Shown piece after piece: positions 7,414-16,144 of a stretch of DNA of 18,998 nucleotides (its first letter is position 1; the number at the start of each line of letters is the position of its first letter). The DNA is from Rhodospirillum sp. UBA1311. GTDB lineage: Bacteria > Pseudomonadota > Alphaproteobacteria > Rhodospirillales > Rhodospirillaceae. The position numbers and the translations under genes are program-made. The DNA is taken from contig DBTR01000046.1 in NCBI GenBank assembly GCA_002307145.1, positions 1,907 through 20,904 of the forward strand. Reading direction: 5' to 3'. The notes under the pieces are model-generated. The model was not told the DNA's origin. It did no database searches and worked only from the letters and a program-made list of their open reading frames with translations.

Positions 7414-9702
7414 TCAGAACCTCGTACCAAAGTTGAACTGAAGGATTTCAGTTTCGTCGAAACTCTCCTTCATCAGCGGGAAGCCGATGTTGAGGCTCAT
7501 CGGTCCCATCGGCGACCTCCAGACGAAGCCGAAGCCGGCGGAAACGCGGAGCATCGACGAATAATCCACTTCGCTTCGGTCCATGCCATCGAAGCGACCA
7601 CTGGTGCCGACATCGACGAAGGTCTTGCCCGAGAGACCAAGTTCTTCCGGCGTACCGAGCGGGAAGCGAAGCTCGGCGCTTTCGTTGGTGCTCCAGTTCG
7701 ACCCGAGAGCGTCGCCAGTCTCCTTATCGCGGGGACTGATGCCCGCAGTGGCAAAACCGCGCATCGAGTTTTCGCCGCCAAGGAAGTAGCGGTGGCTGAT
7801 CGCGATGTCTTTGCCGAGCGGGATCATGTAGCCAAAGTTGCCGGTGAAGCCGAGTACGTAGCCCTCAGCAAGATTGAAGTACTGCCCACCCTGAAGATTG
7901 GTGCGAAGGAAGCGTGCGTCGCCGCCGAGGCCCGCAACATCATTGCCGGCCGACAGAATGTAGCCCTCGGTCGGATCGAGTGTGCTGTCGCGGCGGTCGT
8001 AGGTGAGTTTGTGGCCTATCTGCGACAACACGAAGTTGCCTTCCTGCTCCTTGATGAACGTCGAGGCGTCGGAGTCGACGTTCTCGATCTCGTCTTCGCG
8101 GATCGTGTACTTGAAGCTGTGACGCAGGTGTTCGTTGTAGCCGAATCCCGAACGCAGCGCGATGCCGGTGGTCTTATAGTCGTAGGAGCTTTCGTCCTGC
8201 CAATCGCGGGTAATGCGGAAGATGTCGAAGCCCGCCGACAAATCGCGATTGAGGAAATACGGCTCGGTGAACGAGATATCCGCTTCCGTACCCGATTGCG
8301 CGAGCGCGACGTTGAAGCCGAGCTTCTGGCCCTTGCCGAGCAGGTTGTTCTCGGAGAGACCGAAGATGACCTTCGCGCCATCGCTGCTGGAATAGCCCGC
8401 GCCGAGGGTCACCTGCCCGGTGGACTGCTCCTGCACGTTGACCTTGAGAGTCACCTTGTCGGGATCGGTGGTCGACGGTTCGGTGGTGATGTCGACGCTC
8501 TTGAAGAACGCGAGGTTTTTCAAGCGTTCCCGGGTGCGGCGAACCTTCGCCGAATTGAAGGGATCGCCTTCGACTAGGCGGAATTCGCGCCGGATCACTT
8601 CGTCGAGGGTACGGAGGTTGCCGCTGATCTCGATGCGCTCGACGTAAACCCGCGGACCCTCGTCGATGCGGAAGGTCATGTCGATGGTATGGTCTTCGTG
8701 GTTGCGGCTGATGTCGGGCTTGATGTCGACGAAGGCATAGCCCTTCGCACCGACGGCGTCGGTCAGCGCCTGGATCGAGTTCTCGACCTCGTCGGCGTTG
8801 TACCAGTCTCCGGACTCGAAGGTGAGGTCCTTGGCCAACTCGGTGGTATCGCCAAATTCCGGCAGCGTGGTTTCGATGTTGATCTTGTTGATCTTGTAGC
8901 GTTCGCCTTCGCTTATCGTGAAGGTCAGGAAGAAGCCTTCGCGGTCGGGCGTGAGTTCGGCCACGGCGGAATCGATGGCGAAGTCGGCATAGCCTTTCGA
9001 CAAATAGTAGCGGCGCAGCTTTTCCTTATCGAAAGCAAGGCGCTGCGGATCATAGGTATCGGTATTGCTGAGGAAGCGATACCACGCGGTTTCCTTGGTC
9101 AGGATCGTGTCGCGCAGGTGGTCGTCGGAATACTCGTGGTTGCCGTTGAACGAAATCTTGCGGACGTAGGTCACCGGACCTTCGTTGATCTCGAATACCA
9201 CGTCGATGCGGTTCTGATCCTGCTTGATGATCTTGGGCTCGACGGTGGCACCGTAGCGACCGCCCCGGCGATAGATATCCTGGATGCGTTCGACGTCGGC
9301 AAGGACACGGGCGCGGGTATAGATCGAGCGCGGGCGCAGGCGCACTTCCGCCTGAAGCTCTTCATCCTTGATCCGCTTGTTGCCTTCGAAGGCAACGCGA
9401 TTGATCACCGGGTTCTCGACCACCGCGACCACCAGATCGTTGCCATCGCGGCGGATCCGGACGTCGGCGAACAGGCCGGTGGCGAACAGGCTCTTGAGCG
9501 AGCGGTTGACGCGCTCCGCATCGATCGGATCGCCTTCCTTGACCGCCATGTACGAGCGGATCGTTGCATCCTCGATCCGCTGCGTGCCCTCGACGCGGAT
9601 GTTCTCGACCGATTGGGCCCGAGCAGCGCCGGCGGAAACGCCCAACACCACGGCCACGACCAATCCCCACATCACGTGGCGACCGAACATTCTTGCGCGC
9701 AT
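7414..9702 (-). CDS. bamA: Outer-membrane protein assembly factor BamA
   Basis: Core of the BAM machine that inserts beta-barrel proteins into the outer membrane. 762 aa from the chosen start. A signal peptide (1-29, ending AARA|Q) is followed by five POTRA domains, roughly 30-98, 99-176, 177-267, 268-350 and 351-427. These are recognisable from the repeated I..I.I.GN pattern (for example ISFNGNHEYS, IEISGNLRT). A 16-strand barrel then runs from about 428 to the end. The barrel holds the L6 motif in the form MRGF (in ENSMRGFATAG), and the protein ends in Phe (FNFGTRF), the usual C-terminal signal of outer-membrane barrels. ATG at 9702 was chosen because it places a normal signal peptide and follows GGGGGGCGG. 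In-frame starts up to 9771 would overlap the rseP stop and add an unlikely leader. It lies 49 nt downstream of rseP. Confidence 0.97.
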   Translation of the reverse strand: MRARMFGRHVMWGLVVAVVLGVSAGAARAQSVENIRVEGTQRIEDATIRSYMAVKEGDPIDAERVNRSLKSLFATGLFADVRIRRDGNDLVVAVVENPVINRVAFEGNKRIKDEELQAEVRLRPRSIYTRARVLADVERIQDIYRRGGRYGATVEPKIIKQDQNRIDVVFEINEGPVTYVRKISFNGNHEYSDDHLRDTILTKETAWYRFLSNTDTYDPQRLAFDKEKLRRYYLSKGYADFAIDSAVAELTPDREGFFLTFTISEGERYKINKINIETTLPEFGDTTELAKDLTFESGDWYNADEVENSIQALTDAVGAKGYAFVDIKPDISRNHEDHTIDMTFRIDEGPRVYVERIEISGNLRTLDEVIRREFRLVEGDPFNSAKVRRTRERLKNLAFFKSVDITTEPSTTDPDKVTLKVNVQEQSTGQVTLGAGYSSSDGAKVIFGLSENNLLGKGQKLGFNVALAQSGTEADISFTEPYFLNRDLSAGFDIFRITRDWQDESSYDYKTTGIALRSGFGYNEHLRHSFKYTIREDEIENVDSDASTFIKEQEGNFVLSQIGHKLTYDRRDSTLDPTEGYILSAGNDVAGLGGDARFLRTNLQGGQYFNLAEGYVLGFTGNFGYMIPLGKDIAISHRYFLGGENSMRGFATAGISPRDKETGDALGSNWSTNESAELRFPLGTPEELGLSGKTFVDVGTSGRFDGMDRSEVDYSSMLRVSAGFGFVWRSPMGPMSLNIGFPLMKESFDETEILQFNFGTRF

Positions 9703-9751
9703 GAATTGCCGCCCCCCAGCCAAAACCATCGCCCCCATAATCCCCAAAGCT

Positions 9752-10852
9752 TTATGACAGCCAGCGGGCAAGGTAGCGCGAAATATCGTTCCATGTCGCG
9801 AAGATCATCAACGCCCCAACCAGGCCGACGCCGATCTTCAAGCCGAAGTCCTGCACGCGCTCCGGCAAAGGCCGTCCGCGCAACACCTCGAACGCATAAA
9901 ACAGCAAATGACCCCCATCAAGCAAGGGGATCGGCAAGATATTGATAAGTCCTAGGTTGACCGAGAGAAAAGCCATCATCGTAATCAGCGGCAAGACCCC
10001 CGCCGCGGCCGCGTGCGCCGAAGCTTCGGCGATCCGAATCGGTCCGCCGATTTCGTCCGAGCCGCGCACGCCCCGGATCATCTGGCCGATCGCAACGAAG
10101 GTGTCCTTGACGATGCCGCCGGTGACCTTGGTCGCGGAAACCAGCGCGGTGAAGGGCCCCTGACGTTCCAGTACGGTTTCGCCGCTGGCAGTCACGCCGA
10201 TCATCGGCGTACGTTCGACGTCGCCGAAGCGATCGGTGCGCTCGACGACGCGTGGCCGCACAGGAATCGTGACCTGACGCCCGGCCCGGTCGACGGTGAC
10301 TTGCATCACCCGGTCGATCGAAAGCTGGGTCATCTGCCGTACCTGCTCGAAGCGAGTGATCGCCGTCCCGTCGATCGCGACGAAGCGGTCGCCTGCCGCC
10401 AGTCCCGCGCCTTCAGCAGCCGAATGTGGCAATACCTGGCCGACGATCGGACGGGTGGTCGGCTGCCCCACGCTCATGAACACGGCGGCGTAGACTGCGA
10501 TCGCGAAAATCATGTTGGCTGCGGGGCCTGCAGCGACGATCGCCATCCGCGCCCACACCGGCTGGGTCGGGAACGCATGGCGCGGATCGGTGGCGACGGC
10601 GGTCTTGTCGGTGCGGGCGCTTGCGGCATCCTCGTCGCCGAGCATCTTGACGTAGCCACCCAGGGGAATCAGGCAGAACTTCCAGCGAGTGTTGCGCTTG
10701 TCGACGAAGCCGAACAGTTCTCGGCCGAAGCCGATCGAAAATGCGAGAACCTTGACGCCGCACCAGCGCGCAACAAGGAAGTGACCCAGTTCATGAACGA
10801 ACACCACACCCGACAGGACGAACAGGAACGCGAGCGTTTGGTACAGGGCCAT
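9752..10852 (-). CDS. rseP: RseP-type site-2 intramembrane zinc metalloprotease
   Basis: Inner-membrane M50 protease that cuts transmembrane segments, classically anti-sigma factors in envelope stress and remnant signal peptides. 366 aa from ATG 10852, shorter than E. coli RseP (450 aa). HELGH in the first helix (20-24) binds zinc, and LLDGGH (310-315) near the C-terminus supplies the third ligand. I see one PDZ domain (about 135-200), not the tandem pair of E. coli, which accounts for the length. GPAANMIFAIAVY is a second membrane segment. The dxr stop and this ATG share one base (TGATG), and AGGA lies 7 nt upstream. A GTG one codon earlier is also possible. The substrate is unknown: no anti-sigma factor is encoded here. 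Confidence 0.95.
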   Translation of the reverse strand: MALYQTLAFLFVLSGVVFVHELGHFLVARWCGVKVLAFSIGFGRELFGFVDKRNTRWKFCLIPLGGYVKMLGDEDAASARTDKTAVATDPRHAFPTQPVWARMAIVAAGPAANMIFAIAVYAAVFMSVGQPTTRPIVGQVLPHSAAEGAGLAAGDRFVAIDGTAITRFEQVRQMTQLSIDRVMQVTVDRAGRQVTIPVRPRVVERTDRFGDVERTPMIGVTASGETVLERQGPFTALVSATKVTGGIVKDTFVAIGQMIRGVRGSDEIGGPIRIAEASAHAAAAGVLPLITMMAFLSVNLGLINILPIPLLDGGHLLFYAFEVLRGRPLPERVQDFGLKIGVGLVGALMIFATWNDISRYLARWLS

Positions 10853-12087
10853 CACTGAATCCTACTGTCGGGAGCCGCGACCGCAACCACGGAGCGCGCC
10901 AGACCGGCGATTTCCGCCAGGGCGCGGGAGCGCGCCTCGGCGTCGATGGCAAGCACATCCGCAATCGTCGCCGGCGCGGGCGCATCCAGGCCGTCCAGCA
11001 CGCGCCGGACGAGTTCGGGAATGTCGAGAAAGCCGATCTCGCGCCGCATGAACGCCTCGACTGCAACCTCGTTGGCGGCGTTCAAGAGAGTAGGAGCCGC
11101 ACCCCCGGTGTGCAAGGCCCGCCGCGCCAGCGCAAGGCAAGGGAAGCGCGCGTCGTCGGGCGTGGAGAAGGTGAGCGCTGCCATCGTGCCGAAGTCGAGG
11201 CGCTTGACCGGCGTCGGCATCCGGTCGGGCCAGGAGAGCGCGACCGCGATCGGCGTGCGCATGTCGGGTTCGCCGAGCTGCGCCAGCACCGCGCCGTCGC
11301 AATACTCGACCATCGAGTGAATCACCGATTGGGGATGGATCACCACGTCGATGCGCTCGGGCGCGACGTCGAACAGGTGATAGGCCTCGATCACTTCGAG
11401 GCCCTTGTTCATCATCGTGGCGGAATCGATCGAGATCTTCGCGCCCATGCTCCAGCGTGGATGGTTGACCGCCTGGCGGGGCGTGACGTCGGTCATTTCG
11501 GCACGGCTGAAGGTGCGGAACGGCCCGCCGGAGGCGGTGAGGATCAGCCGTTCGACACGTTCCGGGCGTTCGCCCGCGAGAACCTGGAAGATCGCGCTGT
11601 GCTCGGAATCTACCGGCACCAGAGCGGTACTGCAGCGCGCCAGTTCGGCCTTGAAGATCGCCCCGGCACAGACCAGGCATTCCTTGTTGGCGAGCGCGAG
11701 AACCTTGGCGTTGCGTGCCGCCGCGAGGGTCGGCTCCAACCCTGCCGCGCCGACGATGCCGCCGATCGCCCAATCCACCGGACGTTCCGCCGCCGCAATC
11801 AATGCCTCCCGCCCCGCCGCCGCTTCGATGCCCGTGCCCGCAAGGCCATCCCTCAATGCCCGATACAAGCCGGGATCGCCGATCACCGCGATCGCGGGCT
11901 TGAGCCGCCGCGCCGTTGCGATCAGATCTTCGACGCGGCTGAATGCGGTGAGCGCCTCGATCGCATACCCGGCGCGGTCGCGCGCCAGCAGGTCGAGGGT
12001 GCTGGTGCCGATCGATCCGGTCGCTCCCAATACCGAAACCCGTCGCGGCGCGCCCTCGGGACGCGCGGCCGTGGTCGGCAAGGTCAT
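10852..12087 (-). CDS. dxr: 1-deoxy-D-xylulose 5-phosphate reductoisomerase
   Basis: Second step of the methylerythritol phosphate route to isoprenoids: converts DXP to MEP with NADPH in the cytoplasm. 411 aa (E. coli 398). GATGSIG (21-27) is the dinucleotide loop, and NKE (134-136) is conserved. Metal ligands align to Asp160 and Glu162 in VPVDSEHSA and Glu231 in MMNKGLEVIEA. TASGGPF (184-190), the flexible loop with HPRWSMG (209-215), and HPQSVIHS (251-258) are family blocks. ATG at 12087 overlaps the cdsA stop by four bases (ATGA) and has AGGAG 7 nt upstream. The isoprenoid route feeds undecaprenyl phosphate made by the nearby uppS. Here the order is uppS-cdsA-dxr, whereas E. coli has dxr-uppS-cdsA. 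Confidence 0.97.
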   Translation of the reverse strand: MTLPTTAARPEGAPRRVSVLGATGSIGTSTLDLLARDRAGYAIEALTAFSRVEDLIATARRLKPAIAVIGDPGLYRALRDGLAGTGIEAAAGREALIAAAERPVDWAIGGIVGAAGLEPTLAAARNAKVLALANKECLVCAGAIFKAELARCSTALVPVDSEHSAIFQVLAGERPERVERLILTASGGPFRTFSRAEMTDVTPRQAVNHPRWSMGAKISIDSATMMNKGLEVIEAYHLFDVAPERIDVVIHPQSVIHSMVEYCDGAVLAQLGEPDMRTPIAVALSWPDRMPTPVKRLDFGTMAALTFSTPDDARFPCLALARRALHTGGAAPTLLNAANEVAVEAFMRREIGFLDIPELVRRVLDGLDAPAPATIADVLAIDAEARSRALAEIAGLARSVVAVAAPDSRIQ

Positions 12088-12914
12088 GCCAACGCTCCTA
12101 TCGCTCGCAACGACATCAGCACCGCGAAGGCTGCGGGCGCCGCCGTCAGCACGCCGTCCACGCGGTCGAGCAAACCACCGTGGCCGGGAATCAACCGGCT
12201 CGAATCCTTGGCGCCGACGCGGCGCTTGATCGCCGATTCGAACAGGTCGCCCAATTGCGCGATCACCGCGAGGCAAGCCCCGAGAAGCGCGAGGACCGGC
12301 CCGGGCGTCCGCGCGAGATCGGCGACTCCGCCCCCTGCGAGGCCGATCGCCGCAGCGCAGATCATTCCGCCGAAAAGGCCTGCCCAGGTCTTGTTCGGGC
12401 TGACCCGGGGCATCAGCTTCGGCCCTCCGATGGTGCGGCCGAAGGCATATGCACCGATATCCGTCGCCCACACCAGGACGAACACCCAAAGAGTCGCCTC
12501 GAAACCGAAGTTGCCGCGCAGCATCACCAGAGCGACGGCGGGCAACCCGATATAGATGGGGCCGAAGCCGAGAAGCGCGAGGGAAAGACCGTCGCGCTTG
12601 CCCGAAATCATCGCCACGACCGCCGCCGCGAGGACGAAAAAGCCGAAGACGAAATAGCCGTTCCACGCTGCCGCCGCCACCAGGAGAGCGGTGCCGACGA
12701 TCGCAACCCGGCTCGGAGCCTTGAGATCGGGCGCGAGCAGGCCGTGCCATTCCCATGCCAGAACCGCCGCCATCGCCACGATCAGTGCCGCGAACAGCGG
12801 TCCGCCGAACCAGATCGCCGCCACCATCGGCGGCAGCATCAGGACCGAACTGACGATCCGGGTCGCCAAGCCGTTCTTTTTCGAAGCCGGTGCGGTCTCA
12901 GGCAACGACGGCAC
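12084..12914 (-). CDS. cdsA: Phosphatidate cytidylyltransferase (CDP-diacylglycerol synthase)
   Basis: Inner-membrane enzyme making CDP-diacylglycerol from phosphatidate and CTP, the branch point to all phospholipids. 276 aa from the chosen start, with about eight hydrophobic segments. SPNKTWAGLFGG and the C-terminal block DSSRLIPGHGGLLDRVDG form the family signature, with the Asp residues that bind metal. Start choice: no ATG occurs before the first membrane helix. GTG at 12914 has AAGGCGG upstream and overlaps the end of uppS by 17 nt. TTG codons slightly downstream are alternatives. A longer open frame reaching 13202 is uppS read in another frame. Function sure, exact start less so. Confidence 0.93.
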   Translation of the reverse strand: MPSLPETAPASKKNGLATRIVSSVLMLPPMVAAIWFGGPLFAALIVAMAAVLAWEWHGLLAPDLKAPSRVAIVGTALLVAAAAWNGYFVFGFFVLAAAVVAMISGKRDGLSLALLGFGPIYIGLPAVALVMLRGNFGFEATLWVFVLVWATDIGAYAFGRTIGGPKLMPRVSPNKTWAGLFGGMICAAAIGLAGGGVADLARTPGPVLALLGACLAVIAQLGDLFESAIKRRVGAKDSSRLIPGHGGLLDRVDGVLTAAPAAFAVLMSLRAIGALA

Positions 12915-13644
12915 CGTACCGCCTTTCGCGCCGGGCGTAGACGTCCAGCGCAGCCGACAAGCTCTCGCGGTCGAAGTCGGGCCACAGGGTTTCGACGAAC
13001 ACGAACTCGGTGTACGCCATCTGCCAGAGCAGGAAGTTGCTGATCCGCTGCTCGCCGCTGGTGCGGATGAGAAGATCCGGGTCGGGAATTCCGTGGGTGA
13101 ATAGGCGCGCGGAAAACGCGGCCTCGTCGATCGCCTCGGGCGCGATCTTCCCCGCCGCGACGTCGGCAGCGAGGGCTCGCGCGACCTGGACGAGTTCGTC
13201 ACGGCCGCCGTAACTGAGCGCGATCATCAGGGTGAGCGCGGTATTGTCGGCGGTAAGAGCCTCGACCTCGTCGAGCTGCGCCTGGATATCCGGCGCGAGG
13301 CGCGCCCGGTCGCCGATGATCCGGAGGCGCACCCCCTGCTCATGCAGGTCCCGCGCATCGCGGCGGAGATAGATCCGCAACAGGCCCATGAGGTCCTTGA
13401 CCTCGTCTTCCGGCCGCTTCCAGTTCTCCGAGGAGAACCCGAACAGGGTGAGATACTCGACGCCGAGGTCGCCCGCCGCGCGCACCACCGCGCGCACCGC
13501 CTCCATCCCCTTGCGATGCCCTGCGGCGCGCGGCAGGTGGCGCGCCTTCGCCCAACGCCCATTGCCATCCATGATGATGGCAACATGGCGCGGCGTGGCG
13601 CTTGCGGCTGCAGCAGCCACGATTTGGGTTTCCGATCGAGCCAC
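12898..13644 (-). CDS. uppS: Undecaprenyl diphosphate synthase (cis-prenyltransferase)
   Basis: Extends farnesyl diphosphate with isopentenyl units in cis to the C55 lipid carrier used for peptidoglycan and O-antigen. 248 aa (E. coli 253). HVAIIMDGNGRWA holds the catalytic Asp26 and the diphosphate-binding GNGR. FGFSSENWKRP is the second conserved block. RTSGEQRISNFLLWQ near the C-terminus binds the diphosphates, followed by WPDF. GTG at 13644 lies 2 nt after the frr stop, with AGGT just upstream. The first 18 residues are Ala-rich and not conserved in the family, so a slightly later start is possible. Confidence 0.96.
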   Translation of the reverse strand: MARSETQIVAAAAASATPRHVAIIMDGNGRWAKARHLPRAAGHRKGMEAVRAVVRAAGDLGVEYLTLFGFSSENWKRPEDEVKDLMGLLRIYLRRDARDLHEQGVRLRIIGDRARLAPDIQAQLDEVEALTADNTALTLMIALSYGGRDELVQVARALAADVAAGKIAPEAIDEAAFSARLFTHGIPDPDLLIRTSGEQRISNFLLWQMAYTEFVFVETLWPDFDRESLSAALDVYARRERRYGAVVA

Positions 13645-13646
13645 GG

Positions 13647-14222
13647 TCAGACCTGCATGATTTCCTGTTCTTTGGCGGCGACGATTTCGTCCACCAGCTT
13701 GATCGTCCGGTCGGTGATCTTCTGGATTTCCTCGCCATGCGCGTGCAGGTCGTCCTTGGAAACCCCGCTGTCCTTTTCCGCCTTCTTCAACGATTCCATG
13801 CCGTCGCGGCGGGCGTTGCGCACCGAGATCCGGGTCTGCTCCGCATACTTGCTCGCGATCTTGGCGAGGTCTCGGCGGCGCTCTTCGGTCAGAGCGGGGA
13901 CCGGCACGCGGACCGTCTGGCCGTCGACCACCGGGTTGAGGCCGAGGCCAGCGTCACGGATCGCCTTCTCCACGGCCTTGACCGAGCCCTTGTCCCACAC
14001 CTGCACCGAGAGCATGCGGGATTCCGGCACGCCGATGCTGCCGACCTGCTTGAGCGGCGTGATCGCGCCATAGACTTCGACCTGCACCGGCTCCAGGAGC
14101 CCGGCATGCGCACGCCCGGTGCGCAAGCCGGCGAGTTCCTTTTTCAAGGCGTCGACGGCGGATTCCATCCGGCCCTCGACCTCGAACAAAAGTTCCTCGA
14201 AATCAAACGGTTGCGCGGACAT
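13647..14222 (-). CDS. frr: Ribosome recycling factor
   Basis: Splits post-termination ribosomes together with EF-G. 191 aa (E. coli 185). The long charged helices forming the three-helix bundle are visible at both ends: the N-terminal stretch ending in LAGLRTGRAHAGLL, and the C-terminal part from about 112. The beta domain in between begins with VQVEVYGAITPLKQVGSI. TEERRRDLAK and RISVRNARRDG are typical family blocks. ATG at 14222 is 3 nt after the pyrH stop and is preceded by GAGAGGA. The pyrH-frr pairing is near-universal in bacteria. Confidence 0.97.
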   Translation of the reverse strand: MSAQPFDFEELLFEVEGRMESAVDALKKELAGLRTGRAHAGLLEPVQVEVYGAITPLKQVGSIGVPESRMLSVQVWDKGSVKAVEKAIRDAGLGLNPVVDGQTVRVPVPALTEERRRDLAKIASKYAEQTRISVRNARRDGMESLKKAEKDSGVSKDDLHAHGEEIQKITDRTIKLVDEIVAAKEQEIMQV

Positions 14223-14225
14223 GAC

Positions 14226-14954
14226 TCAATCCTCTCTGGCAATGATCGTATAGAGTTGCTGTTCGCCCGCAAGCACGCGGCGAAGCGAGCGTTCCTCGTG
14301 CAGGGAGAACACCAGGATCGGAATGTTGTTTTCGCGCGCCAACGCGATCGCGGAAGCGTCCATCACGTTCAAACCCTTGATCAACACTTCGGTGAACGTC
14401 AGGCGCTCGTAGCGCACTGCATTCGGGTCCTTTTTCGGGTCGGCCGAATACACGCCGTCGACCTGCGTCGCCTTCATCAGCGCGTCGCAGTTCATCTCGG
14501 CGGCGCGGAGCGCGGCGGCGGTATCGGTGGTGAAGAACGGGTTGCCGGTACCGGCGGCGAAGATCACCACCCGTCCCTTTTCCATGTGGCGCACCGCGCG
14601 GCGGCGGATGTAAGGCTCGCAAACCGTCGCCATCGGAATCGCCGAAAGCACCCGCGACGGCACGCCGGAGCGCTCCAGCGCATCCTGCACCGCGAGCGCG
14701 TTGATCACCGTGGCGAGCATGCCCATGTGGTCGGCGGTCGCGCGGTCCATGCCCCGGGTCGCGCCGGTGACGCCGCGGAAGATGTTGCCCCCGCCGATCA
14801 CCACGCAGATCTCGACGCCCGCATCGTGAATGTCTTTAAGTTCGGCGGCGAGGCGCGTGACCACCCGCTCGTCCAGTCCGTATTCCTGCTGGCCCATCAG
14901 ACCTTCGCCCGACAATTTCAGCAAGATACGACGGAACTTCGGCTGCGCGGTCAT
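14226..14954 (-). CDS. pyrH: Uridylate kinase (UMP kinase)
   Basis: Phosphorylates UMP to UDP in the cytoplasm, the step before UTP and the UDP-sugars used by the lpx genes downstream. 242 aa (E. coli 241). KLSGE (13-17) and the glycine-rich VVIGGGNIFRG (51-61) form the phosphate-binding region. DRATADHMGMLATVINA is the UMP-site block of bacterial hexameric UMP kinases. GTGNPFFTTDTAAALRA follows as expected. ATG at 14954 follows GAGGG with 5-nt spacing. An open frame extends further upstream to 15206, but it runs through the tsf terminator and is not coding. This is the first gene of the long envelope operon, behind a putative promoter. Confidence 0.97.
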   Translation of the reverse strand: MTAQPKFRRILLKLSGEGLMGQQEYGLDERVVTRLAAELKDIHDAGVEICVVIGGGNIFRGVTGATRGMDRATADHMGMLATVINALAVQDALERSGVPSRVLSAIPMATVCEPYIRRRAVRHMEKGRVVIFAAGTGNPFFTTDTAAALRAAEMNCDALMKATQVDGVYSADPKKDPNAVRYERLTFTEVLIKGLNVMDASAIALARENNIPILVFSLHEERSLRRVLAGEQQLYTIIARED

Positions 14955-15004
14955 GACATCCCTCACGAAAAAACGCTTGCGCCGCACCGGTCGGCACCGG
15001 CGCG

Positions 15005-15034
15005 ATGATACACGATTATTGATATCTGTCTTAA
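15005..15034 (-). promoter_or_regulatory. Putative sigma-70 promoter for the pyrH-to-gloA operon
   Basis: In the gap between tsf and pyrH the minus strand carries TTAAGA (15029-15034; 4 of 6 to TTGACA) and TATCAT (15005-15010; 5 of 6 to TATAAT), separated by 18 nt. The stretch is clearly more AT-rich than its surroundings, lies downstream of the tsf terminator and about 50 nt before the pyrH start. The position fits the need for a new promoter there. Based on pattern matching only. Confidence 0.5.
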
Positions 15035-15080
15035 GGAGAATCAGCCCGAAAGCCGCCACTCCGGCCCCGAACGCGGGGCG

Positions 15081-15111
15081 AAAAAAACGGGGGATCGAGA
15101 CCGATCCCCCG
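15081..15111 (-). terminator. Intrinsic terminator after tsf
   Basis: On the minus strand a perfect 10-bp stem (arms 15102-15111 and 15088-15097, 4-nt loop) is followed directly by seven T (A7 at 15081-15087 on the plus strand). It starts about 19 nt past the tsf stop and cleanly separates the rpsB-tsf unit from pyrH. Confidence 0.92.
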
Positions 15112-15130
15112 CCATTGGTCGTCCCTTCGA

Positions 15131-16057
15131 TCAGGCGCCCTTGACCGCCGCGGCAACTTCCGCCGCGAAGTCGGACTCTTCCTTCTCGATGCCTTCGCCC
15201 AGGCACATCCGGACGAAGCCGGTGAGCTTCACCGGCGCGCCGATGTCCTTCTCGGCATTGGCGATCGCCTTGGCGATCTTGGTTTCGCCGTCGATCACGA
15301 AGATCTGTTCGAGCAGAACGGCTTCCTCGTAGTACTTGCGGATACGACCGTCGACCATCTTCTCGATGATCTCTTCCGGCTTGCCCGAAGCGCGAGCCTG
15401 CTCGGAGAGAACGTCACGCTCGCGCGCCAGGGCGTCGGCGTCGACCGAGGCGACGTCGAGGAACAGCGGGTTCGCGGCGGCGACGTGCATCGCGATCTGC
15501 TTGCCGAGGGCTTCGAGCGGCGCGGTCTTGCCGGTCGATTCCAACGCAACCAGCACGCCGATCTTGCCGAGGCCCGGCGCAACCTGCGCATGGACGTAGG
15601 CGGCAACGACGCCGCTATTGACCTTGAGCGACGCAGCCCGACGCAGGTGCATGTTTTCGCCGATGGTGCCAACCATGAAGGTCAGCTGTTCCTGGACGTT
15701 GCGGCCCTCGCCATAAGGGGTCGCGGCAAGCGCGTCGACCGAACCGTTGGCCTTGAGAGCCAGCTCGGCGACCTTGGCGACGTAACCCTGGAAGATTTCG
15801 TTGCGCGCGACGAAATCGGTCTCGGAATTGACCTCGACGACGGCGGCCGAAGTGCCGGCGACGGCAACGCCGACCAGGCCTTCGGCAGCGACGCGGCCGG
15901 CCTTCTTGGCGGCGGCGGCGAGGCCCTTCTTGCGCAACCAGTCGATGGCGCTTTCGATATCGCCTTCGGTTTCCGCCAGCGCCTTCTTGCAGTCCATCAT
16001 TCCGGCGCCGGACTTTTCACGCAGGTCCTTGACGAGAGCGGCGGTGATCGCAGCCAT
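15131..16057 (-). CDS. tsf: Elongation factor Ts
   Basis: Nucleotide exchange factor that regenerates EF-Tu-GTP. 308 aa, the usual bacterial length. The N-terminal UBA-like domain (1 to about 50) carries LVKDLREKSGAGMMDCKKAL. TDFVARN at 80-86 is the family hallmark that contacts the EF-Tu magnesium site. Two core subdomains follow; the C-terminal FVRMCLGEGIEKEE is typical. ATG at 16057 has AAAGGA upstream at about 10-nt spacing. Open frame upstream to 16252 overlaps rpsB and is not coding. It follows rpsB by about 100 nt, as in most bacteria, with a hairpin between them. Confidence 0.97.
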   Translation of the reverse strand: MAAITAALVKDLREKSGAGMMDCKKALAETEGDIESAIDWLRKKGLAAAAKKAGRVAAEGLVGVAVAGTSAAVVEVNSETDFVARNEIFQGYVAKVAELALKANGSVDALAATPYGEGRNVQEQLTFMVGTIGENMHLRRAASLKVNSGVVAAYVHAQVAPGLGKIGVLVALESTGKTAPLEALGKQIAMHVAAANPLFLDVASVDADALARERDVLSEQARASGKPEEIIEKMVDGRIRKYYEEAVLLEQIFVIDGETKIAKAIANAEKDIGAPVKLTGFVRMCLGEGIEKEESDFAAEVAAAVKGA

Positions 16058-16101
16058 GATTCTGGGATCCTTTCGGGGTATCGGGTAACGGATGGGGCAC
16101 G

Positions 16102-16144
16102 AAAAAACCGAGGCCGGGCGGGTCGTCTTAGACCCGCCACGGCC
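16102..16144 (-). terminator. Putative attenuator/partial terminator between rpsB and tsf
   Basis: Minus-strand stem of 13 bp with a single bulged base: GGCCG and GGCGGGTC pair with GACCCGCC and CGGCC (plus-strand arms 16112-16124 and 16131-16144, loop 16125-16130). Four nt later comes a run of six T. The shape is that of an intrinsic terminator, but the offset T-run and the essential gene downstream suggest partial read-through that sets the S2 to EF-Ts ratio. Alternatively it is an RNA processing or stabilising hairpin. Confidence 0.6.

Noticed and set aside
8689..9945. 418-codon plus-strand frame antisense to bamA
   Set aside because: Hydrophobic-looking but only a mirror of bamA's codon bias; no ribosome binding site or family motif, and it runs across the bamA-rseP junction.
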